DNA of 64,000 nucleotides, taken from the NCBI RefSeq assembly GCF_021134715.1, contig NC_060024.1:5704001-5768000 (forward strand). The letters run 5' to 3'. Source of the stretch: Daphnia pulex. Taxonomy: Eukaryota; Arthropoda; Branchiopoda; Diplostraca; Daphniidae. Shown piece after piece: positions 30,010 through 42,959 of the stretch (the stretch's first letter is position 1; every line of letters begins with the position of its first letter). The notes under the pieces are model-generated. The model worked only from the letters and a program-made list of their open reading frames with translations, ran no database searches and was not told where the DNA came from. The translations under genes were made by a program, and so were the position numbers.

Positions 30010-33000
30010 TTAATTATCCTATTGAAAAATGGAGAGAAAATAATGAAAAAAGATGAAAAGAAATGGGGAGTTGACGAGTTGATCCTTACCCATTCCGATT
30101 CGTCGACTCCGACCATTTCGTCCTGCTCTAGCGTCAGATTCACCTCCAGTTGAGAACTGATGGCCGCTTCCAGCTGTCGGGTCAGAGGGGAAACAAAATA
30201 AAAGAAGATTACAATTCATCCCCATTCGTTTAAGGATTTCGCCATTTTCCTTTCCACCATCGGATAAAAAGAGGCTTTAGGGTGGGAAATAAAAATGGGG
30301 ATTTCCGTCCGGGATGGGGGAGCATTATACCTGGGCTCCTTTTTCACGCTCTTTGCGCGCGCTGACAGCGGATAAAAAGCCGCCGCCGATGCCTCCGCCG
30401 CCGTTGGTCACAGATACGATCGGCTCGACGATGGGAGGAGCCGTCGTGGCTGATGGCGTCGTCGACTGAGCCTTCAAACTGGAAACTGCAAAACGACCAA
30501 GGGAGGCATACAAATGGGTATTTATTGTCGGCGCTTGGCGTCTCGCGAGCTGATTTGATGGGCGAAATCGAATGACTTACGCGTTTCCATGTCGTTTGGC
30601 TTGAGATCCATCCGCTTTGGTGGAAGGTTGGCACCGCCAAACCACTGGCTGGCCGTCATCGTCGGCTCCCACAGCACTTTGGTGGGCGGAAACAAATCAT
30701 CCTGGAAATAATCGTTCTGCAAATAAAAGAAATAGAAAGAATGATTTGAACTTTTCAGATAAGTTGGAGGGCGAATTCACCTTGACACGGGGAACTGTGA
30801 AAGACAGAGGCTCGATCGAATTGGATGTCAACGTGCTGAAACGGGCGAATTCAACATCTTTCACTTGACAGACGTGTTTCGGCATCAAAGCCAATCCCTT
30901 TTTGTTCAATTTTAATTCAAAAGTTTTTAAAAAATTGGATTTTTAAATTCAATTTTTTTAACTTTTACCTGAAGGGCTGTCGAACATTTGTGGTGGCTCA
31001 GCGGGAAAAGGTGCGGATGATCTTCCGACACTTCGTGACAATGAATTGTGGTGTCTCCCTGCGCAGAGAATCGATAGAATTGAAAATAAAATTGGAAATG
31101 ATTTCATTTGATGTTTGGTTTTTATACCTTTCCGGTCAGGAAGAGTGTGGCGCTGTCCTCGTCGTAATAAGGAATGAGTAGAGTGGGCGAAACGTCCAGG
31201 TTGAGCGTATTCAGCGAAGCGCTTAGATCCGTCGAGCGGAAAACGTACAAAAGTCGCTGCGACGACCTGCCAACCCCCCGAATAAAAGTTAAAAAATTTA
31301 TTTAAAAAAAGGTTAAAGTTTTATTTTTTACTTGTCAAAACCGGAGACCAAGAGAAATTTCCCGTCCAGGGCCCAGGTGACACGAGCGCCTTTGACGCCA
31401 TTGGGTCCGGCACCTTGACGAATGGCCGTCCGGCTGGCACGGGGCTCGAATATGCGCACCTTGCCATCCTTGCACACCGAGGCGATATACGATCCGCACG
31501 GACTCCAAGCCACTCCGAAAACCTTAGAAATTAAAAAAATTGAAATTTGAATCTAAATTTTATTATATAAGTCGTCGGTGGTGGTGGTCAGTCACCTGGT
31601 CGGGATGGGGATCCAGTTGGATAGTGACGGATCCGGTCTGAATGTCCCAGACGCGGATGACGTAGTCGGCAGAAACGGAAGCCATCACGTCGTTGGCCAG
31701 CGGATGGAAAACGACGATGGTAATCCGGTCCGTGTTCTGGGCCACTTCCAGCATTTTGGCCGGCTCGTTGGACGATTCCATCAGGATTCCGGCGTCTCCG
31801 TCGCCATTCACTTCCCAAAGGCGAATCCGTCCGTCGTCGCAAGCTGTGCCAGAGAAAAATCAATTAAAAATGACGATTATAAAAGAAATAAACGATCAGT
31901 TGCCATACCGACGGCCAGGCGACGGTTGTTGAAAGGATCCCAGGCAAAATCCAGCACTTTGCACGTATTGAAAAAGGCTGCCAGGGGGCCGTCGGGTAGG
32001 CGACCGCCTTTCTTCAGTTCCAAAATAGCGATGCGACCGCCGGGTCCGTTGAGCGGAACGGCCACACGTTCCGGATTACCTGAAATAAAATAAAAATAAA
32101 AGGTGTCAGCTTTCGGTTGTTGATTAACTTATTCCCACTAAAGAAATACCGTGGAAGCCGTTGCACTCGGTGGGCAGAGCGTTGTCAAGGCCGCGAAAGT
32201 TTTCCAGGTGAGTATTGCGCGGCATGACCGTGCCGTGGAGGTGCCGGAATTTGGCCACTCGACCTAATTATAAAAGAAAACGAATTTTGCCATGACGACG
32301 AGATGATATAAAATAGAGAAAAATGGTCAAACCGAAAATGCGAGTGGCTCGTTTGGGGAGTGGCGAAGCGGCGACGGTGTTGGACGAGCTGCTGTCCACG
32401 ACGCTAGTGCCGGACGACGTCTCCTGAACGGAATTGATGCGGTCCTGGAACATCTGCCGGCGTTGAGCTGTCGTCGGAACCTTGAACACGTCATCCTCTT
32501 CTCCATTCTTGGCCTGGAAAGTCAAAATGTCAACAGTCACAGGTAAAAATTGAATTAAATGTCAAAAAAATATGAAAATGGGTTACCTGGTTGACTGTGC
32601 GGTCGCTATCACTTCGCCTTTTGGCACTCATGTCCGTCAGGTTGCCGTTGGTGTTGTTTTCCTTCTCCTCGACCGTGGCAGACGGGCCGGTGCGCAGCGA
32701 AGACGAGCGTCTGACGGCCACGGGTCGAGGGCTGCTTTGATTCTCTGTCGTCCCTTCGTTGAATCTCGGCGTCGGTTTGGGGGCCACGAAAGGCTGACAA
32801 ATTAAATGGTCAAATATTAGTAAAAATGTCGGAAATTGTAGATATTGGAAAAATACTTTGGCCATGATGTTGTTGGATGTTAAACTGCTCTCGTCGGACA
32901 CGGTTTTTCGCGGTTTGGGTGTAGGCACTGTCTTGACCACTTTGACTTCCTCTTTGCGCTCGCTCAAAGGACCTCGGATGATCTGCACTCCCACGAAATT

Positions 33001-34929
33001 AAGTAAATAAAATGAGAAAAAGGAGGAAAATTAATTTTTTCCGTGTTTGAAAATATAAAAAAGGTGGGTAATTTTGATTTTTTACGTGGAGATTTTTCCC
33101 TTGCCAACGGCTAGGATCCAGGAGAATTTTCTCGACCGTGGCGTTGGTTCCAGTCATCCATTGACTAGCGTAGATGGGAGCTTCCGAGCCAGCTGTTTCC
33201 GGAAACAGATCGGCGTGAAATTCTCGGTACGACTGTGAGATAGGCGATAAAAAAGTTGTTAAAATTCCAAACAGGTATTTTTACGAGCCCAGTGTGAGAG
33301 ATGCATTTATTATTAGCTTCTACTGTGTAATATTATTATTAGAATGTATATATACCTTTCGTGGGACAATATATGATATGGGAACGACAGCGTTGGCTGT
33401 CAGCTGCAGGACGCGGTTGGCTTCGCCTTCCATGACTCGCAGCGCTCGTTTAGGGACTAGACAAGCACCTTTGCTTTGCTGACCCGTGTGCCTGCGTCGT
33501 ATGACAATTAAAACAATTAAATAAAACTTAACGTATAAAATTATATCGATGGGAATTTTTTTGGGAAATTACCTCAAACCTTCGGTGAGGATGGGATCAC
33601 GTTCGTTCACCTCGTGGAAACCGATCGTGTTGTCGCCTTTGCCGGCCAGGAATAGCATTTGAGTATCGGCATCAAAGAGTGGGAGTAACAGCCTGGTGAT
33701 AGAAAAAGAGGATTCAATGTGACATTCACAGGAGGGGATTACCAATTTGGCACAAATCAATGGCCTGGCTAATGTCATTAGGCAAATGTACCCACCCAGT
33801 TGAGCTATCAAAGACTAGAGAGAATTCCACTTGAGAAAAGTTGCGCACATCACGAACAAAGACCTGACGTTGACGGCTCTGTTAATTCGATTTAAAAAGA
33901 ATAATCAAAAAATTAGTATGTAGAACCACATTTCTTTAAAAAATAAACAAACAATCAATTGATTTTGTTGTTTTCTTTTACCGAATCGAAACCGGAAGTG
34001 AGAATACGATTAGAAGCCCCGAGCCAGGTGGTTACAGATTCGCGGTTACTGGAATGACTATCGGCCGAATGGGTAACCGAATTAGCTCTAGGGTCCCAAA
34101 TACGAACTTTCTTATCTTTGGAAGTGGTCGCCAACACGCTGCCGTCCGCCTTCCACGACAGACTTTGAAAGACTTCCTCTTCGTTGTTCAAAGCTTTGTT
34201 AAAAAAAAACAAAAATAAAAGTATACACGTGAATGAAAAGGATTAGAATAAATGCAGAATTTAGTGGGTGAAAACTTGACAAAGGCAGGACTTATACTCA
34301 TGAGCTCTTGTTGCTTGTGAATGTCCCACAAGGTCATGGCATTTCCCGACGAAGTGGAAAGCAGAAAATCAGCGACGGGATGGAACAAGACGTTTTCTAT
34401 TCGACGCTGATGGACGCGAGTCAGCTGACACTCGGGCGTCGTCAAAGTCTCTGACAATCCACACTCTGGAATGCTCCACAATTTGACCTTTTTTTGGTTG
34501 CAAACAGCAATGGGAAATGACATTCATAACTGTACAAAAGAGTTGGCACGAAAGTTTTGTTACCATGGAATCTTGGGACCCTGTAGCCAACAAACCATCG
34601 TCGAAAGGAGAGAAATCCAAATCAGTGACTAAATCGGAATGAGCATGAAGGAGTGGATAGTTTTTGGGCTTTCTCCCTGTGTCGTTGAGTGGAATGACGT
34701 ACAAGTTGCTCCCTGCAGACAAATCATTAGTCACTGATGTTATCGATTGAAAAGATCTGAATTACTGACCTGCTACATCAGCGTTGAAGGCCATGAATGA
34801 TGCTGAGGCCTTGATAACCTGTCCATTGATCTGGTAGGAACCAATGTTGAGGTCTCTGACCCACTCATCAGGCTTGGGCACCTTTGGGGCAGCATTCTTG
34901 TATTTGGAAGCTTTAAATCTCCACGACAT
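30010..34929 (-). CDS. Coronin-7 / POD1, tandem double-coronin protein
   Basis: Coronin-7/POD1 proteins contain two coronin β-propellers and act in Golgi trafficking and actin–microtubule cross-linking. I trace 22 exons in phase (1,054 aa): 34770–34929, 34564–34712, 34298–34487, 33982–34193, 33796–33878, 33573–33692, 33356–33491, 33086–33232, 32857–32982, 32587–32793, 32333–32513, 32150–32263, 31909–32079, 31596–31843, 31332–31522, 31128–31266, 30969–31058, 30781–30897, 30581–30716, 30331–30485, 30090–30173 and 30010–30018. It starts MSWRFKASKYKNAAPK, a coronin signature. Propeller 1 has HSDLVTDLDFSPFDDGLLAT and KKVRIWDPR; propeller 2 has KFRHLHGTVMPR, DPFNNRRLAV and VIRVWDIQTG. A Ser/Pro-rich linker separates them. 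The tail is acidic and ends DESEWDN, as expected for this subfamily. The length matches insect POD1 better than human coronin-7. Confidence 0.93.
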
Positions 34930-35981
34930 TTTTCAATTGTCACTACGAGAACAAAGCAGATGACGTTACTCAAAAAAATATTTCAAACTGAAAAGGTAGT
35001 AGAGCAGCTCTTTCACAATGGCCGGTATATTTTCACATTACACAACTGACGTGAAAGCGATTCAAAACACACACAAAAGATGACAGGCTGAATGCCGCGT
35101 AAAACTTGAATTTAAACGTCTCGCTGCTGCCAAAAGAGACTGGAAATTACTGAAAAGAAATCTCACCTCCTCACCAGTATATATGACTACTTCACTACGA
35201 GAAAGACAGTCAAATCTACAATGTAAATAACCTCAAGACACAAAAAAGAAAGCAGCCGACTGAAACCACGCCCTCCCATATGAGACGGAGACTCTGGCTT
35301 TGTCGTTTGTCCGCGATGTCACACAACGAAAAGAGAGGGCGCTGGCACCAATAGCTACAGATGGTTCTGCATTTCATGTTGTGCGGAGTTGCATAACCCT
35401 ATCTTGTTCTGGGCTCATTTTTTCGTATGTGGGCATGGGTATGGATGGACAGATCACAGATGGTTTCCACTCTCCATGTTAAATTTCCGATAGGATAATT
35501 TTGTCTAGCCAGGGGAATGGAGAGATAGTTGCCAATGACAATGTTAAATTTCCCATTTAAGGGAATTTAACGGGAAGCTACTTTTTTACTAGCGATTTTT
35601 TATGGAGGTCTCTTCGAAAAAGCGCCATCTAGGAATGGTCTGGAGATTTGGTGGCGCGATTTCAAAGAGACCTTTTAGCATAGACTACAAGGTAAAGACT
35701 GAACTCTCCTATACCCCTCCTGAAGCGTTTTTCCTGCATGCGCATGCCGGTAGAGGTCAGGTCAGCCGAACCGGGAGGGTGATCAGCCATTTTCGCGTTT
35801 CCCTACTGTTTACGTGCTTCACACACACGTATTTTCGGGTATATGGAATTCATATTGATTTTTCTATTTTATACCATGATTTTGTATAACCCTTCCCCGT
35901 GTCCCGTGAATTTTTTCTTAATTTTACTTACAAGTTCAGGTGTAGAAAAAATATATTTTAAGTGACCACCTTTTCCCTATG
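34930..35981. other. Upstream region of coronin-7
   Basis: No gene is supported in this stretch. The part next to 34,930 should hold the coronin-7 promoter and 5' UTR. Confidence 0.45.
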
Positions 35982-36064
35982 AATAAAGCCCTCACAACAG
36001 TGTTGCGAGATTACTTTAAAAAATTAAATATTCAATCTTGCAACACTGTTGTGGGGGCTTTATT
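35982..36064. repeat. Inverted repeat (~31-bp arms, ~20-bp loop)
   Basis: The left arm begins AATAAAGCCCTCACAACAGT and the right arm is its near-exact reverse complement, ending GTGGGGGCTTTATT. AT-rich sequence separates them. It could be a small MITE or a hairpin terminus. No ORF is associated. Confidence 0.85.
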
Positions 36065-36601
36065 ATTGCGTACTTTTGAATCGCAATAAGATCTATTGCT
36101 AGATTCTGTAAAAAAATTCGAGTTTTTTCAAATTTTTTTAATAAAATCCTAATTTGTTTTCTTTCTTAAGGACTTAAAAAAAACGTGTTCAGATTCAGAC
36201 ATAGTTCTGGAGAAAATCCGCTTGGCATCACTACCATTCATCGTGGCAACCTGGGATCCAGCCTTATGGGAAAACGAGTAACTTGAGCCCCGGTCAAATC
36301 CGGGGAACTTTGGTCTAGCGGAAAGTCGGACTCATTTGCTTTTGGCTTTTCTGTAGCTGATCAGCTGATCATCTGCCCATAATAAATTTTATCGTGGGAG
36401 ATCTGCCCTGTAAGTAGATTCCCTACCTTACTTGAAGATTGCTTCATCACGGCGATGCTATAGACATCTGGTGGTGATGCAAATCTGGTTGTTCCGTCAT
36501 GGTTGCGTCACCATATAATAGGAAAGGTACACTCTCGCGCTATCCCAGTCTCTTGGAAGAATGGCGGGTGTTCAGTAAAGTGTCCCAAGATTCCCCGCCA
36601 G

Positions 36602-37390
36602 CAGAGTTGCCGCGATTGATGGAAATGATCGAGATCGAACGATCGATCGATCAATTTTCCCTGATCGAGGCGATCGAATTGATCACAGAGGTTATCGAGA
36701 TCGAGATCGAAAGGGTCACATGATCGAGATATTTCTCGATCATCTTTTCTGCTACAATAGTCCGCCTCGCCTTTCTGACAAATTGACGTAGGTCACATGA
36801 CGTCAGATTTTGTCCGACCAATTGTAGCAAACATCATCTTGACTCAAATGCTGCGTTGTCGCGATGGCAACAAATGTCAAAAAGATGTCGAACAGCCCTA
36901 TACTAGATTCTAGAATCTAGAAATAGTCAAATCTTTTAAAACTGCCTAGGTTTAACGATTGTGAGATGAGTGTGGAGCCTTCACCTTCAACATCAAAAGA
37001 TGATACCATTGATTTGTAAGTAGCTACTTACAAATCATTGGTATCATTAGGCCTAGGCCTAATTAAATTTGGTATCATAAAGAAAATGTATTATATTTTC
37101 AATTTCCACTACTATCAGAACTGAGTGTCAACCTAAAGTCCTGCACTGACAGAAAAGGAAAAATATGTAGTATTTGTCCCACCACATTACTTTGAAAAAG
37201 TTAGCAGTACAGAAAAAACAAAGATTTACAAGTGCTTGATGGGTTGTGTAAACAAAACCCTTTCGGTAAACAGAAAAAATGCAGACGATCGATTTGATCA
37301 AGGTCGATCATCAATCGATCACTTTTTCATTCACTGATCGACGAGATCGAGATCGGGCGATCACCAAATGGTGATCGAATGGCAACTCTG
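36602..37390. mobile_element. Non-autonomous hAT-type DNA transposon with 8-bp target-site duplication
   Basis: The element starts CAGAGTTGCC and ends GGCAACTCTG, perfect 10-bp terminal inverted repeats of the CAG…CTG form usual for hAT elements. It is flanked on both sides by the identical 8-mer CCCGCCAG (36594–36601 and 37391–37398), the duplication length expected of hAT. Both ends are dense in GATCGA words, also in inverted order. The centre holds a strong palindrome (about 37,000–37,050). There is no transposase ORF, so it would have to be moved in trans. The superfamily assignment rests on end sequence and duplication length only. Confidence 0.85.
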
Positions 37391-37398
37391 CCCGCCAG

Positions 37399-40300
37399 GT
37401 TCGCTAGTCTTTAGGGCTTATCGCCTCTCGGGGGTATAGTAAAAATAGGGGTTTTTCGTTCGTTATCTGTAAAATTACCAATCAATGTGTCCAGAAATTC
37501 ATTTAGTTTAAGCTTTATGTGATTCCCTATCCTTAAATACCTAATTCATCTAGATTAGGCAATTTTTTATATGTTTATTTTGTTATTGAAATTAACAATT
37601 TTTTGAAATTTGCGCCAAAAAATAAAATCAAATGTATTTTTTATTACCTTTTTTTATTTATTCTTCTTTATAGGTTCTTCCTTTCGTACCATTTTCTTAT
37701 GGACAATGTCAATGCTTTTGGTTTGAGGTTGCTCCAATCTAGGAGAAAGACCTATCCTAGAAGGCAACAACCTCGAACCACTCAATAGAAAAACAGGTGA
37801 GCTGGCAGAGCTGCAGTAAAAACACTTAACGGCAAAAGCACGAAAAGGGTGATTCAGATTAAAGTCGTCTACAAATTCATCAGAAATTAACGACCTTCCA
37901 CTAACCATGGTGGAGGGTCCGTTTTGAAATGGGTGGAGCTTATTCCAACTTTAAATTAGAATTTCACATACTCAGGTGAATTTTGGAAAATAAATAAAAA
38001 ATACCACGGGAATCAGCGTGAAAAATTGAGTAGGCATATACTTATTTGACACAAGTCCCTTATTTATGCAACTATTTTACATGATACAATACAGGGAAAA
38101 AATAAACAGACGAAAAAATTTCTAGTTGACAGCAGAGAATCGTCTTTTAAACTGAATTCAGAATTAATACTTATCAACGTTTTCCTATGGACTAGCATTA
38201 TGAGAATCTAATGAGCAAATGGACTTTAAGGGAGATAAGGTTTCGTTTTCAACAACTGGAAATCCAGGATTTTTTCGATTTACTACTTATCAAATCATGT
38301 GTTTACCTCTCCCTCCGTAGTGCTTTGAAGTGATTGTTGACCCCCACTCCTCTCTCCTCTCAAGAGATTTAATTGTTACAACGGATGAGTAAGGACTTGA
38401 ACCTTAGACGGTTAGACCTTCAGCACACCAGCTCAACACTTTAACCACTACACTAAGATTTATTTCAACTCATTTGAGATTCCTCTTTACTTATATTTCG
38501 TATATTTCGTGGTCTCATCGAATAATAAGTATACTTGATATACAGGAGAACTAAACGTAGTATATATACATAATGGTAATAGGCTATAGTTTTAGTTATC
38601 GCTAATGCTATATGCAGCAAAAGTTAACCCTTTTTCCCCATTTATGCGAGATTGACTCGCTGTTTATTAAGAGAGATATAGAGGGGAGTTTTGAGTTAGT
38701 CTTATTTTGGACGATTTTGGAGTCATTTGAATAAGTTTAAAGTAAATTCCCATGCGTTTCCTAGGCGAATGATCGCACTGATGGTGGCAGTAGACACGGC
38801 AGCCATTTGTAATACAATTAATATCCATTTTTGATTGAAAATTTTTAACTAAAGCCAAAGAAAATTTGGGCGCCGAGATCTTTGGTCGTTTTCCTTACCC
38901 TTTCCCCTAAGTTTTGAAAATCTGTCAATGGAACGATTTTTAACGATTTTGAATCGGATTTCATTTCTGTTCACAAAAACGGAGTATGATGTCGGGCAGA
39001 TTCTTCCTCCACGGGGCGATTGAAATTATATGTTACTTCCCCGAACGGTAGTTGCAGTAACATAAACCTCCATCGAAGCGGCAATAATTCTCGAATGACG
39101 CACAAGGCACCAAATCCGATTTCGAAAACAGACGCCAGTGTCATTTAAAGTGCAAGTCATTCTCTGCCACAAAGTTTCAGGTGCGTCGTGCGTGTACATT
39201 CTGCGCAATAGTAAGTTTATTTGAATAATAGAATCTTTTTTATTGAAACAGCTGTCGCTCTCTCGTACAGTCGTCCTTTTTAAAACTCCATCTGCAATGC
39301 TCCTCTTCATACGGGTATATTCATTTGTTTATTAATAAGAACTTATTAGACGAGAGTGGGGCCACTGGCTCACTTTTTTTTCTCTTAGCTCTCATTCCCT
39401 TATTTTCCAACTTATTTAGATCCACCAAAACTTTAAAAAATAGAATAATTACTGCTTTAAATGGTGATTTTTTCAATCCGATCTAAATAAATTAAGGCTA
39501 GGTTATTGCCGATTCAAAAAAGGAGAGCAAATCCGCCCCAGATACTTGCTCACACCACCGGGGTCTCTCGGTCCCGGTATTTCTTACGGAAAAACCGTTG
39601 ACTGACAGTAGAAACTCAAAATTAAAAAAAAAAAAACAATAAAGCAACCCACAAGCGAAATATCAATAAAAAGGTTAAATAAGTATGGTAGTTGACTAAA
39701 AACACGAAAAATGCCGAACACAAATAATTTTACTGCTATCATATGCAATTTTATGTAAGCCAAAAAGCCCCGACGCTGTGTGGCGGATGCGCCCCCAACA
39801 AAGAGGCCTTAGTATTATTGAATATCTCTTATTTAAACTATTGTAAATATAAAACAAACTAAACAGGCTTAAAGAGGTGATAACCTAGAATATTTTCCAT
39901 ATTTTTTTATAATTTTTAAGTAATCGGGAAAGCCGATATTTGATTTGAAAGGCAAGGTAGGACGACCCAATTTTAAGACGAAACATTTATTTATTTTTCA
40001 TTCCTCAACTGTTCTTCGTAATACCATGAAATTTGGTTTTAAGATGCGCATTACTAACATCTAATCTCCTGATTTTTTCAATATTTTATTGCAATTCTAA
40101 CCCATCAAGAAATCAATTGAGCTAATCGACCCGAACACCAAATCGCCCCACTCTCCCCTATAAGTTGATTTTCTCGATTTCTTGATTTCATAAATATTGA
40201 ATAAAGTTGAACCCCCTCATTTATCTATCTATATCAGCGTTGAAGATGTTTGAGTCTGTTGACTGGATTTAATCATTTTTTTTTATTGTTTTTTTTAATT

Positions 40301-40444
40301 AGGGAATAATTTTCTTTTTCCTGGTTGGGTTTGTTTATTCAAATTCAAACCGTGCCATCAAAAGTATTATTAGTAAAAACAAGTTTCTTTATATTATTTG
40401 TGTCTGTTCTTTTGAGTTTTCACTTTCACATTTTGTATTGGCAG
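37399..40444. other. Intergenic, no protein gene seen
   Basis: AT-rich DNA with A/T homopolymers. The first coding exon and signal peptide of the serine protease homologue should lie in the right part (about 40,200–40,440), but I could not fix it. A tRNA-like sequence is listed separately. Confidence 0.45.
38383..38460 (-). repeat. tRNA-like sequence with pol III A and B boxes (SINE head or tRNA relic)
   Basis: On the minus strand an A-box-like TAGTGTAGTGG (38445–38455) is followed by a B-box-like GGTTCAAGTCC (38393–38403). The T arm can pair (TAAGG/CCTTA) and there is a possible extended variable arm. The acceptor stem does not pair, so it is not an intact tRNA gene. A tRNA-derived SINE or decayed tRNA fits. 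Confidence 0.45.
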
Positions 40445-41868
40445 AAAATGAGGAACAAGTTAGGGCAGCAGTTAGCGGTGGAGTCTTAGCTGCCTCTGGT
40501 GACTTTCCATACGTGGTAAAAATAAATACAAGAAGCAATGTCTTCCGAGTTAAAAATATTTCATTTTTTTATTTCAGGTATTTTTAAGCTTGACAAATGG
40601 CATGTTTGTTAGTGGTGGAACCCTGATTGGATCTTCTCATATCTTGACATCAGCCCAAAGCTTATTAACTGGGTCCAGATCAATTAAATGGTTGAACATT
40701 GAATTGCATCTTTATATATTTTTTTATGATCTAGGTCAGCCAATTTTATGAGCATGTTACGCGTAACTTTTAACTCGCTATCAACCTTCGGTGGAGCTAA
40801 TGCATTTCTTCTTCCAGTGAGCAAAATAGTCATTCATGAACTATTCAACGCAACGACATTGGTATCATGTTCTTTTCTATTGAACCTAACCTGAAAACAT
40901 TTATTGTTATTTCTGAAAATAACTAGCATTTTTGGAACTAATGGGACCATTTAATAAATTGAACAATTTCTACTGATAGGACAATAATTTGGCTTTGGTA
41001 GTGTTGAGTTCGCCTGTTACAAATCTTACGTTCGCTTCTCTTCCAGTATTGGTAACATCAACAACAACAAAAACTCAAACCACAACACAAACTTTAACAA
41101 CTAAAACTCCAACAACAACTAAAATTCAAACAACAAAAAAAATTCCAACAACTAAAACTCCAACAAAAAAAATTCCATCAACAATAAAAACTTCAACAAA
41201 AGCTCTGACAACAATCAAGGCTGTCACTACAACTAAAAATGTTCCAACAACAATAAAGACTACAACGAAGTTTACGACGACGAAGCCAACACCAACAACA
41301 GCAAAGGCAACAACAAAACTGATGTTGTCTCAAAAGCCCGTGGGGAAAGTTTCATTAGGGTTCAACAGTTACGCCAATTTGTCGGCCGTCATTGCTGGAT
41401 GGGGAAGAATTACTCCTGGTAGTTTCATAAAAGACACCATATTTGAAAAATAGCAAATATCTATTTTTTATTTCATTTTTCAAAGGAGGGAAGACTTCAC
41501 CGCTGCTACTGAAAAAAGTCAATGCCACTATTCAAGACAATCAGATCTGCACCAGCTACTATGGGAACAACACTTTCTTCGGCACCAACATGCTGTGTGC
41601 AACTTCTCCTGTTGCATGTCTCGTATGTTGTATTTTCAAATATTTATTTACTTGATTGCGATTTAAGAGAATCGATGATAATGAAATGAATTATTAGGAT
41701 GACACTGGCAGCCCTATTATCATCGATGGCGTTCAAGTTGGCATCACCATGTGGGGCACTATGTGCAGTGGAGCTACTGCTTATTCAGGGATTTACACCC
41801 GGGTCACCACTTATCTCGACTGGATTGAAAACGCTCTGATCAATAACCCCGGCCCAGTAGTAGGTTAA
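40445..41868 (+). CDS. Catalytically dead trypsin-like serine protease homologue with Thr/Lys-rich insertion (5' exon not found)
   Basis: This is a chymotrypsin-fold protein predicted to be secreted and non-proteolytic. Exons in phase are 40445–40515, 40578–40672, 40735–40861, 40980–41418, 41486–41622 and 41698–41868 (stop TAA). The first exon with signal peptide was not identified, so this model is 5'-partial. Fold markers are SGGVLAASGDFPYV, GGTLIGSSHILTSA, AVIAGWGRITPG and a C-terminal GIYTRVTTYLDWI. The catalytic His site (usually AAHC) reads SAQS, the Asp site (usually NDIAL) reads NNLAL, and the Ser site (usually GDSGGP) reads DDTGSP, so all three residues are replaced. A run of about 95 residues rich in Thr, Lys and Pro sits in exon 40980–41418 between the Asp-site strand and VSLGFNSYANLSAV, inside the protease domain. 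Such homologues act as decoys or cofactors in arthropod proteolytic cascades. The role here is inference. Confidence 0.82.
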
Positions 41869-42479
41869 ACCACAGTACATGGTCTTTATCTGAAATTTAA
41901 TTTTGGGTTTATAAGATTTGTATTTAAATGTTTCTGTATTTCTGAGGTGTTGGGTAAAAACCTTTAGTATTTTTTAAAGAATACACGTGAAGCATCTGGA
42001 TATTTCTATTATCAATAATAACTTTACTGTAAAGATTTCTTGTCAAGAGTCCGGAAATCGTGCTGGTGACTTCTACTCTCTGATATAAAGGTCAAAATGG
42101 AATTTAATCAGTTCGAAATAATCTTATCTAAAATAATGATACAATTATTGTTTGGTAGAGTCTATTATGGTTCCAATACTTGGCGTTAAGCGTTCTATAA
42201 TTCGTCAACTCCCATGATATTAATTCTTGTCAATAAAAAACAGATTGTCTACTGTCACGAAAGCAAATTGACCCTCTCATTTCATTTATATTTTTTGAAA
42301 TGTATATCATGGACTTGAAATGGTGTATTACACATCAATTAACACATCTTGTAAGAAAGAAACGTTTTGTATTAGTGAAACAATCAATATAGCAACTTCT
42401 AACCCATTGAAGTGGTGTTTCACTTTCCTGGAAGAGTTTCTGTGAACCCTTTTTTTTTATAAAACTATTCCTTCATGAT
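41869..42479. other. 3' flank of the serine protease homologue
   Basis: AT-rich, with AATAAA-like words near 42,230. No further gene seen. Confidence 0.4.
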
Positions 42480-42843
42480 TTGTGGTTAGTGCAACAGTGT
42501 AAGCTCGAGAATATATCAGTCGGAATGGAAGAAACAAGGTGTGGACCGGAGCATAAATTTAAAAAGTATACAACAGACAAAGACGGTTTTTCTTTACACG
42601 CTTTTGAAGAATGCTTTCGGGCTAATAATTGCATTAATTTATTTGGAAAGCTGTATATATGGAAAGGCAGTATTTATGGAGTGCAATAAAGCCAACAGCT
42701 CATCTCTCGACGCTTAAACTTACATCAAAGTTTAATGCTGTCAACGAAATCGTAAATAAAATCCACGAATCCAATACAAGAAGCTTGTCAGCGAATTTAG
42801 TTAACGAAAAAGAGGATTCGCGTTTCTGGAGCTTCAGCAGTTG
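42480..42843 (+). pseudogene. Unrecognised coding remnant with one frame change
   Basis: One open frame (to a stop near 42,687) ends FGKLYIWKGSIYGVQ. The next 150 bp continue in a different frame as KPTAHLSTLKLTSKFN, up to 42,843. Composition looks protein-like in both parts, and the frames abut exactly where one stops, which suggests a decayed gene with an indel near 42,685. I do not recognise the family. A chance pair of ORFs is the alternative. Confidence 0.3.
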
Positions 42844-42959
42844 AGCAGAAAAAATTAAAGCATCATTAATTACGGTAATTTTTGTAAAGAATCGGCTAGA
42901 GCCGTAGCAGCAAACAAGGTCATTAACCGACAAAAGTCGACGACCTCCGTTGTCCTCGA

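Noticed and set aside
36602..36720. GATCGA-rich DNA considered as a CRISPR-like or satellite array
   Set aside because: No regular spacer or unit length; it is the subterminal part of a transposon with clear termini and target duplication.
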